A stretch of DNA of 13,633 bases from Euryarchaeota archaeon UBA33 (GTDB taxonomy: Archaea > Thermoplasmatota > E2 > DHVEG-1), in NCBI GenBank assembly GCA_002506745.1, contig DAYE01000048.1, positions 61,039 to 74,671 on the forward strand, given 5' to 3'. The translations under genes were made by a program, and so were the position numbers. Under the pieces are notes generated by a model. It saw only the letters and a list, made by a program, of their open reading frames with translations. It was not told the origin of the DNA and ran no database searches. Shown piece by piece: positions 1-7,026 of the stretch (the stretch's first letter is position 1; each line of letters starts with the position of its first letter).

Positions 1-98
1 TCCGCTATTTTCTTACGAACATTACTTCGTCTCAAGGCTCGAACCGCCATCGGGCGTTTTAACTCAAGCGTTGAGGCTATCGATACCTCATCCTGCAT
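1..98 (-). CDS. Partial N-terminus of a possible DNA-binding regulator
   Basis: An open frame starts at an ATG on the minus strand at 98 and runs off the left edge after 32 codons without a stop. A GGTGG ribosome-binding sequence lies about 6 bases before the start, and a TATA-like box lies some 40 bases further up, so a real gene start is likely. The visible peptide begins MQDEVSIAST and continues with a basic stretch containing LKRPMAVRALRRSNVRKKI. That short hydrophobic-basic pattern resembles the first helix of archaeal winged-helix regulators, but this is a weak inference from 32 residues. It lies downstream of, and in the same direction as, the secretion operon, with its own promoter and a terminator-like T-rich tract in between, so it is probably transcribed separately. 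Confidence 0.5.
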   Translation of the reverse strand, partial: MQDEVSIASTLELKRPMAVRALRRSNVRKKIA

Positions 99-136
99 CC
101 CAATCCACCTTCATATAACGTATGGATAATTCTGTT

Positions 137-152
137 AATAAATAAATTTCTT
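137..152 (-). promoter_or_regulatory. TATA box and BRE for the gene starting at 98
   Basis: Read on the minus strand, AAGAAA (BRE-like) is followed by TTTATTTA (139-146). An archaeal transcript would start about 25 bases further down, near 117. That leaves a short leader of roughly 20 bases containing the GGTGG ribosome-binding sequence before the ATG at 98. The spacing fits; the assignment is by pattern only. Confidence 0.45.
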
Positions 153-179
153 ATGTAATGTACCTGGTAGACCCTCATC

Positions 180-193
180 TACATGTTCATGTA
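180..193. repeat. 14-bp inverted repeat, possible operator
   Basis: TACATG and CATGTA flank a 2-base centre (TT). The palindrome lies about 30 bases upstream of the BRE/TATA of the leftward gene at 98 and downstream of the secretion operon. Its position would suit an upstream activator site. No second copy was noticed in the window. Confidence 0.35.
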
Positions 194-214
194 CATATCC
201 CTATTGTGTCTCGT

Positions 215-243
215 GAAAAAGAATAAGGGACGAAAAAGGAAAA
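215..243 (-). terminator. T-rich terminator after the secretion operon
   Basis: On the minus strand, 37-65 bases after the stop of the TadC/FlaJ-type gene, three runs of T (4, 5 and 6 bases, separated by C/G-containing spacers) follow one another. Archaeal termination often uses such oligo-T stretches without a hairpin. No stable stem was seen here. Confidence 0.45.
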
Positions 244-279
244 TGAATATTTTTTTCCCCTGTAGCGATAGCATTCCTG

Positions 280-2271
280 TTACACCGTGGGAACCATTTG
301 TGAAAAGAAGTATTGACCAAGTATTACGGTAATCGAAAAGACAGCGATCGACATGGGCATGGTTTTTCCAAGGCTGTACATAAAAGTCGCAGTATCATCG
401 CCTTCATTGAGGCCATTGGTGAATCGTGTGAGAAGGATTACTAGTTCAATGAGATAGACTCCGATGACTAACACGAAATATTCTGGTCTGATGTTTTCAG
501 TCATAAACGAGCCTGCGGCACCGGAGAACGTAGTAGAGATACCTGTGATATTCTCAGGTGATTGTTTCGTCTGTATTGAAACAAGAATTGTGGAGATCAA
601 GGTGGTGATCGAAAGGGTGACCCCTGCGATCAAAGGAGCAAACACAGACACCGTCGACCGAAGCGTCGAAGTCAGCTCATAGAGCATGTCTGTTATTTTT
701 TTTTCCACCTCCTGCAATTGTTTGAGATGATCAGCGATACGGATGAGAGATGCGCTGACCGCTCGTTGGCTTTTTTTGGTTCCTTCGACAAACAACCGCA
801 GGATCGCTTTGATCCGATCTGAGTAGACATAGTGCAACGACCCATATTCGGTGCTGTAGAGCGCGTCATAAAAACTCGTATGGCGGGCTGTAAGATTAAA
901 ACTCGTCTGAGAGAACACCTCAGCAATCCGGGTTCCCTGCATGGTCTGTGCTGCGTAGGCAAAACTATCTTCTGGGGATTTTTCCTCAGAGATCCGTTTA
1001 CCCAGGATGTATAATGCATCGCTAAATTCTTTTTCCATCTGCTTAATTTCATCTCGTATAATCTTGTATGGTCGGTAGACGCTGAGGCAATAAAGTGAAA
1101 CGGTGGCTGTTGCTCCCCAGATGAAGAATAACGTTACAGGGAAGAAGGAGTTCAGACCCTGGCTACTTACAATAAAATATGTCCAATCGTTTGAGGCATG
1201 CATAGAAATGATTCGAGGGATGAGAAGAAAAATAAATCCTGGTATCGCTATACCGATCCCACTTGCGCAAGCTACAAGAAATCGTTTTCGTTTGTTGATA
1301 TGATGGATGTCTGGGTGGTCGAGCGGGATAGTCGACGGATGAAAGGCTGCGGGTCTGGAAAGAAGGATCTTTCGCGTGTATAAAAAGACGAACAACGGTA
1401 GGAGGAGATCATAGATGAGAAATACCTGCACGATGGTGACTCTCATCCCCACCAGACCTGCTGCTGGCAGCATAGCGACAAGAGACAACGGAATCATGAT
1501 CCCTACCGAGTAGAGAATAACGGTTGGTTGATGGAGCCGATTCGCAAACTGGTTCATGGTCTCTTTTGTTCCTTCTAAAGAGACATCCAATGCTCGATCT
1601 AAGGTGATGATTCGAGAGGCTTCGTCTCGTTCTTGTATGGAACTACGGATGAGATGCAGGGACCGTTTGAAATAATCACTCCATCGTCCCCAGCGGATCG
1701 CGAAATGGATGATCGCGTCATTGACCCCATGGTAGAGTCGTATCTCCATGTCCCAGATAAGTTTCCGAAGGTCAGATGCTAGAGCTGTTGAGGATTCTGA
1801 TGCAGCGAATTTCAAACTGTTTTCAAGATTTGGGACAAGTTTCAGGTACATCACTAGATAACTTAGTATCTCAGGGATGTCACCAAGCGAATGAATCTGG
1901 ATATACCGGGCATAGGTTTTTGGGTAATATGCGATGAGGTTCATCACTGCGATGGGTATCACAATCGATACGATGATTATCAGGGTTGTTGTTATTCCAT
2001 CCATCTGTCCGAGAAAAAAAATATCAATAGATAGCAGAAGTAAATCAAAAATAAACAAACCAATGAATGAGAGAAACGCGGTTGTGTAGGCAAATAACAG
2101 GATATCATACCTTTCAACTTCTAATTCAGAGAAAAGAAGAAAATCCGTATACTCTGCGGGGAAGTATCGTTGCAGTTTGTGTGTTGTTATCTCATTGTCT
2201 TTCAGAAGCCAAAAAAAATATTTTTTTGAAAAACGGATCCCGCGAAGAAACCAGCTGGGTTCCGATCTCAT
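280..2271 (-). CDS. TadC/FlaJ-type membrane platform protein, two T2SSF domains
   Basis: This is an integral membrane protein of the type II secretion F / TadC / FlaJ family, the platform on which the secretion ATPase acts in pili and archaella. With the start at 2271 it has 663 residues. Hydrophobic segments lie near residues 58-87, 94-115, 251-270, 277-298, 331-351, 375-397, 541-566, 598-617 and 636-655. Two cytoplasmic helical T2SSF-like blocks can be placed at about 130-250 and 412-540, each starting with a similar pattern (EILSYLVMYL and DALYILGKRI), so the protein is a tandem form as in archaeal TadC-like proteins. An upstream ATG at 2310 is in frame, but 2271 is preferred. Its ATG overlaps the ATPase stop as ATGA, and GAGGTG sits 6 bases before it. 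The gene is translationally coupled to the ATPase upstream. The substrate is unknown. Confidence 0.88.
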   Translation of the reverse strand: MRSEPSWFLRGIRFSKKYFFWLLKDNEITTHKLQRYFPAEYTDFLLFSELEVERYDILLFAYTTAFLSFIGLFIFDLLLLSIDIFFLGQMDGITTTLIIIVSIVIPIAVMNLIAYYPKTYARYIQIHSLGDIPEILSYLVMYLKLVPNLENSLKFAASESSTALASDLRKLIWDMEIRLYHGVNDAIIHFAIRWGRWSDYFKRSLHLIRSSIQERDEASRIITLDRALDVSLEGTKETMNQFANRLHQPTVILYSVGIMIPLSLVAMLPAAGLVGMRVTIVQVFLIYDLLLPLFVFLYTRKILLSRPAAFHPSTIPLDHPDIHHINKRKRFLVACASGIGIAIPGFIFLLIPRIISMHASNDWTYFIVSSQGLNSFFPVTLFFIWGATATVSLYCLSVYRPYKIIRDEIKQMEKEFSDALYILGKRISEEKSPEDSFAYAAQTMQGTRIAEVFSQTSFNLTARHTSFYDALYSTEYGSLHYVYSDRIKAILRLFVEGTKKSQRAVSASLIRIADHLKQLQEVEKKITDMLYELTSTLRSTVSVFAPLIAGVTLSITTLISTILVSIQTKQSPENITGISTTFSGAAGSFMTENIRPEYFVLVIGVYLIELVILLTRFTNGLNEGDDTATFMYSLGKTMPMSIAVFSITVILGQYFFSQMVPTV

Positions 2272-4490
2272 GGTAAACACCTCGCGTAATCGGTGAACCA
2301 TTTCATCCATCGTATCCTTACTTCATCATAGTCAACGATCCCGCGGCTGCGCTTGCTTTCTTCAAGGCACATCCAAAACATGTTATTAGCATCTCGAACT
2401 GTCGCAGCTTCGAGGAGTACGGCATTTTTTTTACTCTGTTCGACGATTGTTTTTTTCATGTCTGTTCGTAGCTGGATGTTTTCAAGGGCTTTTTCTACAG
2501 TAATTCCCCATTTTTTCGCAATAGACTGGATCACCTGAGATTGCCCCATATCCAGCAGATCAGTGGTGCAGAGTTCGTCTTTCGTCGTGTTGTAGAGCAT
2601 GACATCCTGGAAGATCTTGTCTGGGTCCGGGTTGGTACTCCAACCGATTTTTGTGATTTCCGATATCTGCACGACCCTTCGTTTCCGCTCGATTCCTCCC
2701 TCACTCCGTATAGGTGCTGCGATGATGACGGCATCGACTGCTTTAAATGATGTGGCTGGTACTCCGATATCATAGACGACTCGCTCGTACACATCCCGTG
2801 TCGTCGACCCATGGATTGTCCCCATGATCAGATTCCCTGCTGCCCCCACCCGCATCGCTTCAAACAGGACTTTTGCTTCGACGCCACGGACCTCCCCGAG
2901 TATCAACACTGATTCCCCAAGTCTTAACGCGGTGCGTAATGCATCGGTCGGGTCAACCTCTGTCGACATTACGCTGGTCGTAATCGATTTTGTGATGAGA
3001 GATTGTATTTTGTATCCCAGTTGTTGGAAATCATCGATAGGGATCTCTGGGGTGTCCTCGATGCTGAGGAGACGGAATCGCTGTGGTATCTCAAAGACAC
3101 AGGCGCTTAACAGCGAAGTCTTCCCTGACCCACGGCTCCCGGCGACCAACAGCGATGCTTGTCCGTCGATGAGGAAACTAAGAAACCCGGCGGCAGCAGC
3201 CGAGATCATGTTATTTGCAACAAAATGAGCAAGCGTCCATGGTTTTGAGCGATGCCTGCGTAGCGCAAACGCAATCCCTCTAGGCGTCAATGGATTCGAT
3301 ATGGCGGTGACTCTCGTACGGTATTTATCAAGATCCATGTCAAGAACTGGGGATGCCTCCGAAAAGGCTCGTCCGCTCAGAGTGCGGAACCGTGATGCGA
3401 GCGCGTCGATATCGCTATCGGAGAAATAAATGTTCGAGGTGTATTCTTCTCCATCAAGCACCAGATGCAAGGGGTTGTTTGTCACCGGGGCGTTGACATA
3501 TATATCTTGTATACGAGGATCAAATAAGAGATCTTCTAGGATGCCGAATCCCGCACTGTATCTTGAGAAGAGATCGGCAAGGTATTCGATCCTCCCCGCA
3601 TCCAGATCAAGGTGTCTTTTCTCAACAGAGGATCCGATAATTTGGGCTCCAAGACGTTGAAAATATTCTTCTGCTGTCTGGGTGTCCATGAATGAGACGT
3701 CCTTGGGTCTATGTCTGGAGAGATATGACCGTACATCCTCAAGAATGTAGAGTTCTTCACGAGGGAGCTCATATTCTGGTGGCACGACAAAGTAAAGTTT
3801 TTCAGGCCGTGAGCGCAGCATATAGAGGGATACCTGTAACGGATGTCCTGCCTTTCGTGGCACCTCGTATGACTCCAGAAATACCGCGTCAGCTGGAGGA
3901 TTCAGGTGGATATATGAGTCGATGAACCCCGGGCGGACGTAAGGGCGAATATGAGTCGTATACACTGTTTCACTGGTGTACTTTTTTCCGCTTAAATGGC
4001 GTGACAACCCATCTTGTTTGCTCATTTCAAAAAGGATTTTTTTGTATTTTTCTTCACAATCGAAACAGGATGTATCCTTGTTTTGTTTTTTCTGTATATG
4101 TTCTTTAAGCTGGAGAAAGACTTCAATTGGGTTAGATGAGACGTTCTGAAGATACGCGGATAACTCCGTCTGTCTTTGTTCGATGCATGAGTGACATTTG
4201 GGTCCATCTTTTTGAGTCGCAGGAAGATGCCCGTACGCGTGACAGTTTTCAACGAAGCGGGTGATATCATTTAAGAAGACTATTTCTTCACCAGTGTACA
4301 CTTTGACGATGGCATGATTCAGGATGAGCCGATCAACCCCGTGTTCCTTTTGAAGAATCTGAATTATGCGATGTCGACAGAATTCATCAGAAAACGTTGA
4401 GTTGCCCTTGCTGCAGGCTCTGCAGTTGATGGTTAAAGTCTTGCTTTCTGTTTTTCTCTTAATTTCGTACGGACAGATTTTTTCGTCCAT
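2268..4490 (-). CDS. Type II/IV secretion system ATPase (TadA/FlaI/VirB11 family) with cysteine-rich N-terminus
   Basis: This is a cytoplasmic hexameric-type ATPase expected to power pilus assembly or secretion through the membrane protein encoded next to it. In its 740 residues the Walker A motif is GSRGSGKT (451-458), the Asp box IEDTPEI (477-483), Walker B SVLILGEVRG (527-536, E533) and the His box GTIHGST (557-563). The N-terminal ATPase-associated domain covers about 290-430. The family assignment is secure. The first 160 residues hold eight cysteines in two likely metal-binding sets: C6, C23, C26, C38, then C99/C102 and C142/C145 (C83 is additional). About 130 residues follow the last nucleotide-binding motifs. 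GGGGGAAG lies about 5 bases before the ATG at 4490. The gene heads an operon with the platform gene and is divergent from the HerA-type ATPase. It could be a pilus, secretion or DNA-transfer ATPase; the substrate cannot be read from sequence. Confidence 0.92.
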   Translation of the reverse strand: MDEKICPYEIKRKTESKTLTINCRACSKGNSTFSDEFCRHRIIQILQKEHGVDRLILNHAIVKVYTGEEIVFLNDITRFVENCHAYGHLPATQKDGPKCHSCIEQRQTELSAYLQNVSSNPIEVFLQLKEHIQKKQNKDTSCFDCEEKYKKILFEMSKQDGLSRHLSGKKYTSETVYTTHIRPYVRPGFIDSYIHLNPPADAVFLESYEVPRKAGHPLQVSLYMLRSRPEKLYFVVPPEYELPREELYILEDVRSYLSRHRPKDVSFMDTQTAEEYFQRLGAQIIGSSVEKRHLDLDAGRIEYLADLFSRYSAGFGILEDLLFDPRIQDIYVNAPVTNNPLHLVLDGEEYTSNIYFSDSDIDALASRFRTLSGRAFSEASPVLDMDLDKYRTRVTAISNPLTPRGIAFALRRHRSKPWTLAHFVANNMISAAAAGFLSFLIDGQASLLVAGSRGSGKTSLLSACVFEIPQRFRLLSIEDTPEIPIDDFQQLGYKIQSLITKSITTSVMSTEVDPTDALRTALRLGESVLILGEVRGVEAKVLFEAMRVGAAGNLIMGTIHGSTTRDVYERVVYDIGVPATSFKAVDAVIIAAPIRSEGGIERKRRVVQISEITKIGWSTNPDPDKIFQDVMLYNTTKDELCTTDLLDMGQSQVIQSIAKKWGITVEKALENIQLRTDMKKTIVEQSKKNAVLLEAATVRDANNMFWMCLEESKRSRGIVDYDEVRIRWMKWFTDYARCLP
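2278..2283 (-). promoter_or_regulatory. Ribosome-binding site deciding the platform-gene start
   Basis: GAGGTG on the minus strand, inside the last codons of the ATPase gene, ends 6 bases before the ATG at 2271. It matches the archaeal anti-Shine-Dalgarno sequence well. It favours 2271 over the in-frame ATGs at 2310 and 2301. Confidence 0.6.
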
Positions 4491-4649
4491 CGATCTTCCC
4501 CCAGACTTATGATTTTCTTCGATGATGATGTTGTTGCATTTTGTTGCACAGAGGTTTTTTTGAAAACATAGCCTCCGGCAAAAAGTATATAATATTTAAG
4601 AGGATATATATTTTCTCATTTAAAAAAATAGAAAGTCGGGAGGTACATT
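4491..4649. promoter_or_regulatory. Divergent promoter region between the two ATPase operons
   Basis: This AT-rich 159-base gap lies between two divergent operons. For the plus gene, TATATAAT at 4586-4593 would start transcription near 4615, giving a leader of about 35 bases with GGGAGGT at 4638-4644. For the minus gene, GAAAATATATAT (read on the minus strand, around 4604-4615) or TTAAATAT (4591-4598) could serve, giving a leader of roughly 80-90 bases that contains a phased direct repeat. The overlapping TATA elements mean the two operons may compete or be co-regulated. Assignments are by pattern only. Confidence 0.5.
4531..4548. repeat. Direct repeat TTGTTGCA, 10-base phase
   Basis: TTGTTGCA occurs at 4531-4538 and again at 4541-4548, exactly one helical turn apart. 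On the minus strand it lies between the putative TATA box and the ATPase start codon, where a bound protein could block transcription. It could also be chance in a T-rich stretch. Confidence 0.4.
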
Positions 4650-5936
4650 ATGAAAGGATCTCATGCTGGGCGGTCATTATCGATTTCTGAAAAACAGTAT
4701 GTGCTTGGTCGGAGGGAAAAAACAGGGGACGGGGTTCTTACAATCGGGAGATACTATGCCCTTGATGGGTCACTGGGAGCACCGGTGTTTCTTGATATAA
4801 CGCGGCCTCATATGGTGTTCATCTGTGGGAAGCGTGGGTATGGAAAATCGTACACCATCGGGGTGTTTCTTGAGGAGATCGCAGCGCTTGATGATGCGAT
4901 TAAGCAGCATCTTGCAGTCCTCGTCCTTGATACGCTAGGGATCTTTTGGTCAACACAGTTTCCCAGTAAGGATGATCTGGAGAAGATTCAGCGATGGGGC
5001 CGAAAACCCACTGGTTTTCCCATTCGTCTGTTGGTCCCTGCACATGCGACAGGAACTTATGATACTGGAGATATACAAGTCGAAAGATTTTCTCTTTGTA
5101 TCGCTGAGCTTTCACCACTGCATTGGTGTCAATTATTTGATGTGAAGGTAACAGATCCGGTCGGTGTGGCTTTAACGCAGGCGATCCTTGCGTTACAGTC
5201 ATCGAAGGATCATTTTTCCATAAAAGAGATCGTATCCTTTATCCAAAAGGATGTCCAAACTGAGGCCGTCGTGAAAAGTGCGGTGCAGAACTTTTTTCTC
5301 ATAGCTGACTCATGGGGCGTGTTTGACACAGACGGTCTTTCCATAGCAGAGATTGTTCAACCTGGAACAGTAACGGTTCTTGATCTCAGCGTCCTTCCCA
5401 GCTTGCTTCTGAAGGATGTCGTCGTCGCGGTGCTCAGCCAAAAAATCTTTGAAGAACGCGTCAAGTCACGAAGGATATTTGAACAGAAAAAAATGGGTTT
5501 TCATGTTGAAGCGGAAGGCATCCCGCTTGTCTGGCTTGCGGTGGACGAAGCCCAAGTATTCCTCCCGTCTGAAAAAAAGACACTGAGCAAAGCGGTGCTT
5601 ATCGAGGAATGGATGCGACAAGGAAGGCAGCCTGGTTTATCGCTTCTTCTGGCGACACAACGACCGAGCGCTGTTGAGCCTGAGGTGCTCTCCCATTGTG
5701 ATCTTTTCCTGTGTCATCGGTTGACTGCACAGGAGGACATTGATGCGTTAAGCAGGATCCGCCCTATCTATATGCATGGGACTATACAGGACTCCCTGAA
5801 GAAGATCGGGTCTGAGAAAGGAGTCGCGTTGCTGGTGGATGATACCTCCGAGTCAGTTCATGTCGTGCAGCTACGTCCACGTGTCAGCTGGCATGGGGGT
5901 GCAGAACCTGTTATCAAAAACAATCAGTCAATCTAG
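4650..5936 (+). CDS. HerA/FtsK-superfamily ATPase (DUF87-like)
   Basis: This is a RecA-fold ATPase of the HerA family, whose members form hexameric rings that move DNA or, in VirB4-like relatives, drive transfer machines. In its 428 residues, Walker A is GKRGYGKS (60-67) after a short beta segment with GVLTIGRYY (29-36). Walker B is LVWLAVDEAQ (293-302). A QGRQPG element (324-329) may supply an arginine finger, ATQRPS (335-340) is the sensor strand, and HRLTAQEDIDAL (356-367) follows. The N-terminal barrel seen in classical HerA is very short and the total is shorter than typical HerA. No nurA partner is adjacent, so a repair role is not supported here. GGGAGGT lies 5 bases before the ATG. 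The gene is 21 bases upstream of a small membrane-anchored protein gene and divergent from the secretion ATPase, suggesting that all four genes serve one envelope machine. The substrate (DNA or protein) is unknown. Confidence 0.88.
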   Translation: MKGSHAGRSLSISEKQYVLGRREKTGDGVLTIGRYYALDGSLGAPVFLDITRPHMVFICGKRGYGKSYTIGVFLEEIAALDDAIKQHLAVLVLDTLGIFWSTQFPSKDDLEKIQRWGRKPTGFPIRLLVPAHATGTYDTGDIQVERFSLCIAELSPLHWCQLFDVKVTDPVGVALTQAILALQSSKDHFSIKEIVSFIQKDVQTEAVVKSAVQNFFLIADSWGVFDTDGLSIAEIVQPGTVTVLDLSVLPSLLLKDVVVAVLSQKIFEERVKSRRIFEQKKMGFHVEAEGIPLVWLAVDEAQVFLPSEKKTLSKAVLIEEWMRQGRQPGLSLLLATQRPSAVEPEVLSHCDLFLCHRLTAQEDIDALSRIRPIYMHGTIQDSLKKIGSEKGVALLVDDTSESVHVVQLRPRVSWHGGAEPVIKNNQSI

Positions 5937-5957
5937 AACTGTTAGGCAGGAATAAAA

Positions 5958-6533
5958 GTGACTAACTGGGACAATGATGCGGTCGAACAGCTACCGATCC
6001 GACTGATGATGAGTCTTGCGATCATCGCAGCGATACTCATCCTGGTCGCTTATTCTTCTGGCTCCTTGCGTACATTTCTTGCGGAGCAGCAGGTTGAATC
6101 ACAATGTCGTCTGCTAGAGGCGTCTCTTTCGACACTGACGGAGAGCGGTGCGGTCCGTGATGTGGATGATATGAATGCTGCTGAGGGCACGAAACGAGTG
6201 CATACCATCTCCTTACCTGATTCCCTGGTCTATCTCTCATTTGGGGGTGATCCTGATCCTTCAGAGACCGGGTGGTACACCTCGGAGCTCGTCGAAGACG
6301 GAGCAGTGATTTTTTACAAGATACAAGGTGGTAGTAAACAAGTCATATGGTTACCAAAAGAAACCTATAAATTTCGAGAAGGAACTTTCATCAATGATCA
6401 TTGGACGATTGATGGTGCTGGGCAAAGCTTTATCATTCACACGAGTGGAACGCTGACGTTAGTCTTTGAGCGAGTACAAAAAAATCACATAAGTTACATC
6501 CTAGTTCATAACACCGATGATATCGATTCATAA
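5958..6533 (+). CDS. Small protein with one N-terminal membrane helix, pilin-like
   Basis: This unrecognised protein of 191 residues has a short polar N-terminus (NDAVEQLPIR) and a single hydrophobic helix at about 14-33. A helical stretch follows at 36-62 with one cysteine at 50, then a beta-rich domain rich in Gly, Ser and Thr to the end. This layout is that of a pseudopilin or TadE-like minor subunit with the large domain outside the cell. No clear class III prepilin peptidase site precedes the helix, so membrane anchoring without cleavage is also possible. The start is GTG at 5958, with AGGCAGGA several bases upstream as a weak ribosome-binding site. It begins 21 bases after the HerA-type ATPase gene and probably shares its transcript. 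The pilin-like role is inferred from layout and neighbours, not from recognised homology. Confidence 0.72.
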   Translation: MTNWDNDAVEQLPIRLMMSLAIIAAILILVAYSSGSLRTFLAEQQVESQCRLLEASLSTLTESGAVRDVDDMNAAEGTKRVHTISLPDSLVYLSFGGDPDPSETGWYTSELVEDGAVIFYKIQGGSKQVIWLPKETYKFREGTFINDHWTIDGAGQSFIIHTSGTLTLVFERVQKNHISYILVHNTDDIDS

Positions 6534-6564
6534 CAGTGCTCAAAAAGTTATTGGTGAGTCTTCA

Positions 6565-6897
6565 TCATTCGGTATTTGATCGGAAATCGGTCGGGATCGT
6601 TTGTTTTTTTTGTACCAGCTGGCAGATGCGGCAGGTTTCGATGATTACATCAGTCCCATCGTTTTGCATGATGCGTTGTGCAGAAATCGTGATTTCCTGG
6701 ATGATTGTCTCATCAAAAAAATCTGTTTTTCCCCTTTTTTTTGAGAGGTACTGGCAGATCGCTGCCGGGGTTAGTCCTAGTTTTTCTGCTGCTTCTCGCT
6801 GGCTGAGTCCAAACTGTTTGATGAGTGTTTCAGCAAGTTCTTTTCTTATAGACGGAATACCGTTCCAGATCATGTATTCGCAGGGTGTCCGGTGCAT
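6565..6897 (-). CDS. HTH transcriptional regulator with CxxC motif
   Basis: This small cytoplasmic DNA-binding protein of 110 residues resembles the archaeal COG2522-type predicted regulators. A helix-turn-helix is clear at about 30-52 (LSQREAAEKLGLTPAAICQY), followed by the basic turn SKKRGK. Conserved-looking cysteines are C6 (in TPCEY), C89 and C92 (TCRICQ), with C48 in the recognition helix. C6 with the CxxC pair could bind a metal or Fe-S centre, which would make the protein a redox or metal sensor. That is inference. The start at 6897 has no ribosome-binding site. A TATA box centred about 28 bases upstream puts the transcript start at or next to the ATG, so the gene is probably leaderless. 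It is convergent with the pilin-like gene and divergent from pyrD. Its target is unknown, and autoregulation is suggested by a palindrome at its promoter. Confidence 0.85.
   Translation of the reverse strand: MHRTPCEYMIWNGIPSIRKELAETLIKQFGLSQREAAEKLGLTPAAICQYLSKKRGKTDFFDETIIQEITISAQRIMQNDGTDVIIETCRICQLVQKKQTIPTDFRSNTE
6604..6611 (+). terminator. T8 run downstream of the HerA operon
   Basis: Eight T in a row on the plus strand, about 70 bases after the stop of the pilin-like gene, could end that transcript. It lies inside the convergent HTH regulator gene, where on the coding strand it encodes lysines, so it may be only codon content. Confidence 0.25.
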
Positions 6898-6921
6898 GCA
6901 TATATGATATATCTTTTCAGT

Positions 6922-6943
6922 TTATATAATTAACGATTGTTAA
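6922..6943 (-). promoter_or_regulatory. Leaderless-gene promoter with adjoining palindrome
   Basis: On the minus strand TTATATAA (6922-6929) lies about 28 bases before the ATG at 6897, the spacing expected when transcription starts at the start codon. Directly upstream, over the BRE position, is the inverted repeat TTAAC-GATT-GTTAA (6930-6943). A protein bound there would block TFB/TBP on the HTH gene. It lies about 20 bases from the best pyrD TATA box, so it could affect both genes. Confidence 0.5.
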
Positions 6944-6962
6944 CATCCTTTGTTTTCTATAA

Positions 6963-6970
6963 TTTATAAT
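6963..6970 (+). promoter_or_regulatory. Putative TATA box for pyrDK
   Basis: TTTATAAT lies 57 bases before the GTG start of pyrD. Transcription would begin near 6992 and leave a leader of about 35 bases holding GGTGGT (7018-7023), 3 bases before the GTG. A weaker box, TTTATACA at 6991-6998, would give an almost leaderless transcript. Confidence 0.4.
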
Positions 6971-7026
6971 AACATAGTGGTGAAAATGACTTTATACAAG
7001 CAGACATTTCATAATATGGTGGTCTT

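Noticed and set aside
693..1052. Minus-strand 119-codon frame inside the platform gene
   Set aside because: It lies entirely within the membrane protein gene in another frame, has no recognisable domain and has no independent start signal.
2824..3228. Plus-strand 134-codon frame opposite the secretion ATPase
   Set aside because: It covers the Walker A and Walker B coding region in antisense; composition follows the complementary gene and no promoter or ribosome-binding site is visible.
4650..5936. Assigning the plus-strand ATPase as the repair protein HerA
   Set aside because: No nurA, rad50 or mre11 is adjacent, the N-terminal barrel is very short and the Walker A motif is the GKRGYGKS variant, so only the superfamily is claimed.
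6536..6907. Plus-strand 123-codon frame opposite the HTH regulator
   Set aside because: The antisense strand encodes a clear HTH protein with motifs. The plus frame is a cysteine- and serine-rich low-complexity translation with no ribosome-binding site.
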